DNA of 64,000 bases, from NCBI GenBank assembly GCA_041391365.1, contig JAWKOC010000001.1:672630-736629 (forward strand), in the 5' to 3' direction. This DNA is from JAGRAX01 sp041391365 (GTDB taxonomy: Bacteria > Bdellovibrionota_G > JALEGL01 > JAGRMV01). How positions within the stretch are numbered: position 1 is the stretch's first letter; the number at the start of each line of letters is the position of its first letter. The notes beneath the pieces were generated by a model. That model was not told the DNA's origin and searched no databases. It was given only the letters and a program-made list of their open reading frames with translations. Both the position numbers and the translations under genes were made by a program. Positions 62,958 to 64,000 of this stretch are shown here, one piece after another.

Positions 62958-63197
62958 CATAACCTTCACTTGCAAAGACAATCTTACTTTCTTTGAGGGT
63001 TTCCTTCCACAAGATCTATCGTCTTGACCGAAGCTCTCCCCTTACTTTACAAACTATGCCCAATTTTGCAAGTCCCAACCGTCCTTTAAGGTTAATCCTT
63101 TGGCCACCATCAAGTCTCGCAAGGGCACAACGTATAAACTGGCATTTCGCAACATTTTTGGTATACACAGCCGCAACATCAAAGAAAGGGATTTTTT

Positions 63198-63464
63198 TTG
63201 GCAAGAGATGATTTAGTTTTGATTGAAGGTCGTGTGGTCGAAGTTTTGGCAGGAGGACACTTCCTGGTGGAAGGGCCCAAAGGCATGAAACTCAACGCAA
63301 AACTTGCAGGTAAATTGCGCCGGAAACACATTCGAGTGGTTCTTGGAGATTATGTAACGGTAGGAGTGTCACCCTATGACCCTTCTCATGGCTTGATCAC
63401 CTACCGAGGCAAAGACCCCTCTCTTAGTGGAGCCTCCATACAAGATGGAGACGACAACGCTTAG
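63198..63464 (+). CDS. infA: Translation initiation factor IF-1
   Basis: An 88-aa OB-fold IF-1, slightly longer than the usual 72. It shows DLVLIEGRVVEVLAGGHFLV, KLAGKLRRKHIRVVLGDYVT and the SPYDPSHGLITYRGK end, then a short acidic tail. The start is a TTG at 63198 (ARDD... follows) with AAGG about 8 nt upstream; there is no suitable ATG. It is not in the map-rpmJ gap where many bacteria keep it. It overlaps the convergent purM by 4 nt. Confidence 0.88.
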   Translation: MARDDLVLIEGRVVEVLAGGHFLVEGPKGMKLNAKLAGKLRRKHIRVVLGDYVTVGVSPYDPSHGLITYRGKDPSLSGASIQDGDDNA

Positions 63465-64000
63465 TCCCAACAGGCTCTTACAAGCCCTTTTTTGATTTTC
63501 CCCACTTTATAGACTTTCTTACCTAGTTTGGTGAGCTTGGATTCGTCGGACTCTTTGATGACGATCATGTAGCCCAATCCTAGGTTGAATGTTCTCTCCA
63601 TATCTTCCCAAGGAACTTTCCCTGCTGTTTGAAGCCATTGAAACATTGCTGGCATTTTCCACGATTGGCGTTGCACATGTGCGCAAAGACCATCTGGAAT
63701 CACCCTACCAAGATTGCCCAGAATCCCTCCTCCGGTAATGTGAGCCATCGCTTTAATAGAGAGGTGCTGCTGAAGTTTTAAGATCAAAGGGACATAAATT
63801 TCTGTAGGTTTGAGCCAAACATGGCCCCATGTTTTTGAAGGGAGAAACTCACAAGAATCAGAATACGAAAGCTTTTTTCGTTTCATGATGGCACGAATCA
63901 GAGAAAATCCATTGGAGTGAGCTCCACTGGAACCAAATGCATAAATGCAATCCCCTTCCTCTACGGAAGCACCCGTCACTTCTTTTCCTCCTTCGACGAC
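63461..64000 (-). CDS. purM: Phosphoribosylformylglycinamidine cyclo-ligase, C-terminal part
   Basis: The 3' 179 codons of an AIR synthetase, open to the right window edge. It shows AFGSSGAHSNGFSLIRAIM, KPTEIYVPLILKL, MAHITGGGILGNLGRVIPDG and RTFNLGLGYMIVI. It closes the imidazole ring in purine synthesis, the step two after PurN. The N-terminal ATP-binding domain is beyond the window, so the true start cannot be seen. It ends 4 nt inside infA on the opposite strand. Confidence 0.93.
   Translation of the reverse strand, partial: VVEGGKEVTGASVEEGDCIYAFGSSGAHSNGFSLIRAIMKRKKLSYSDSCEFLPSKTWGHVWLKPTEIYVPLILKLQQHLSIKAMAHITGGGILGNLGRVIPDGLCAHVQRQSWKMPAMFQWLQTAGKVPWEDMERTFNLGLGYMIVIKESDESKLTKLGKKVYKVGKIKKGLVRACWD

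Noticed and set aside
63016..63204. 62-aa minus-strand frame between the SPOR gene and infA
   Set aside because: No ribosome-binding site or family resemblance; it would cover the infA upstream region. Treated as non-coding.

Overview
The window reads as a compact, gene-dense chromosome segment of a Gram-negative, respiring bacterium, most likely of the broad deltaproteobacteria-like assemblage (Bdellovibrionota, Myxococcota and relatives). The evidence is a signal-peptide outer-membrane barrel, a lipoprotein, a SPOR protein, NADH:quinone oxidoreductase, electron-transfer flavoprotein, glutamate-cysteine ligase and a membrane-anchored Ser/Thr kinase. The phylum is inferred; nothing in the sequence proves it. 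There is no phage, insertion sequence, CRISPR array or rRNA operon.

Layout. (1) 1-4756, minus strand: a tight operon gshA - vanZ-like - dapF-like - transaldolase - outer-membrane barrel - etfB - etfA (cut by the window edge). (2) 4965-7910, plus strand: bifunctional (p)ppGpp synthetase/hydrolase and a RadC protein. (3) 7890-19312, minus strand: an unusual complex I operon nuoA-C-E-F-H-J-K-L-M-N (no nuoB, D, G or I), continuing into purN and a FAD oxidoreductase. (4) 19503-29758: a small secreted protein, a Ser/Thr kinase with a transmembrane segment and a C-terminal HExxH metallopeptidase-like domain, pyrE, glutamate dehydrogenase, an archaeal-type GAPDH, miaB, a LmbE-like lipoprotein, fabD and a TlpA-like thioredoxin. 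(5) 29808-47220, minus strand: the fused str-S10-spc-alpha ribosomal superoperon from rpsL to rplQ, lacking rplC and rpsN, ended by a clear hairpin terminator. (6) 47238-60783, minus strand: four tRNAs - tuf - secE - nusG - rplKAJL - rpoBC, the classic thrU-tyrU-glyT-thrT-tufB layout. (7) 60837-64000: TrmH-type methyltransferase, pyrF, a SPOR protein, infA and the 3' part of purM.

How the genes work together. Two large promoters (tRNA-tuf and str) have TTGACA -35 boxes, 17-bp spacers and GC-containing discriminators, which fits stringent control by the Rel enzyme encoded in the same window. The nuo and etf genes feed electrons into the quinone pool; purN/purM and pyrE/pyrF supply nucleotides.

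A major caveat: twelve genes (nuoA, the kinase, pyrE, rplB, rpsJ, rpsL, rpoC, rplL, rplJ, rplA, rplK, nusG) are broken by about 25 small indels, nearly all in mononucleotide runs or short repeats. Repairing them restores family-typical lengths exactly (for example S12 124 aa, L11 141 aa, NuoA 123 aa). These are most likely assembly or sequencing errors rather than real pseudogenes. The most interesting biological items are the kinase-metallopeptidase fusion, the catalytically degenerate DapF-like protein, the archaeal-type GAPDH, the split complex I operon, the loss of rplC and rpsN from their usual places, and the lysine/alanine-rich tails on several ribosomal proteins.
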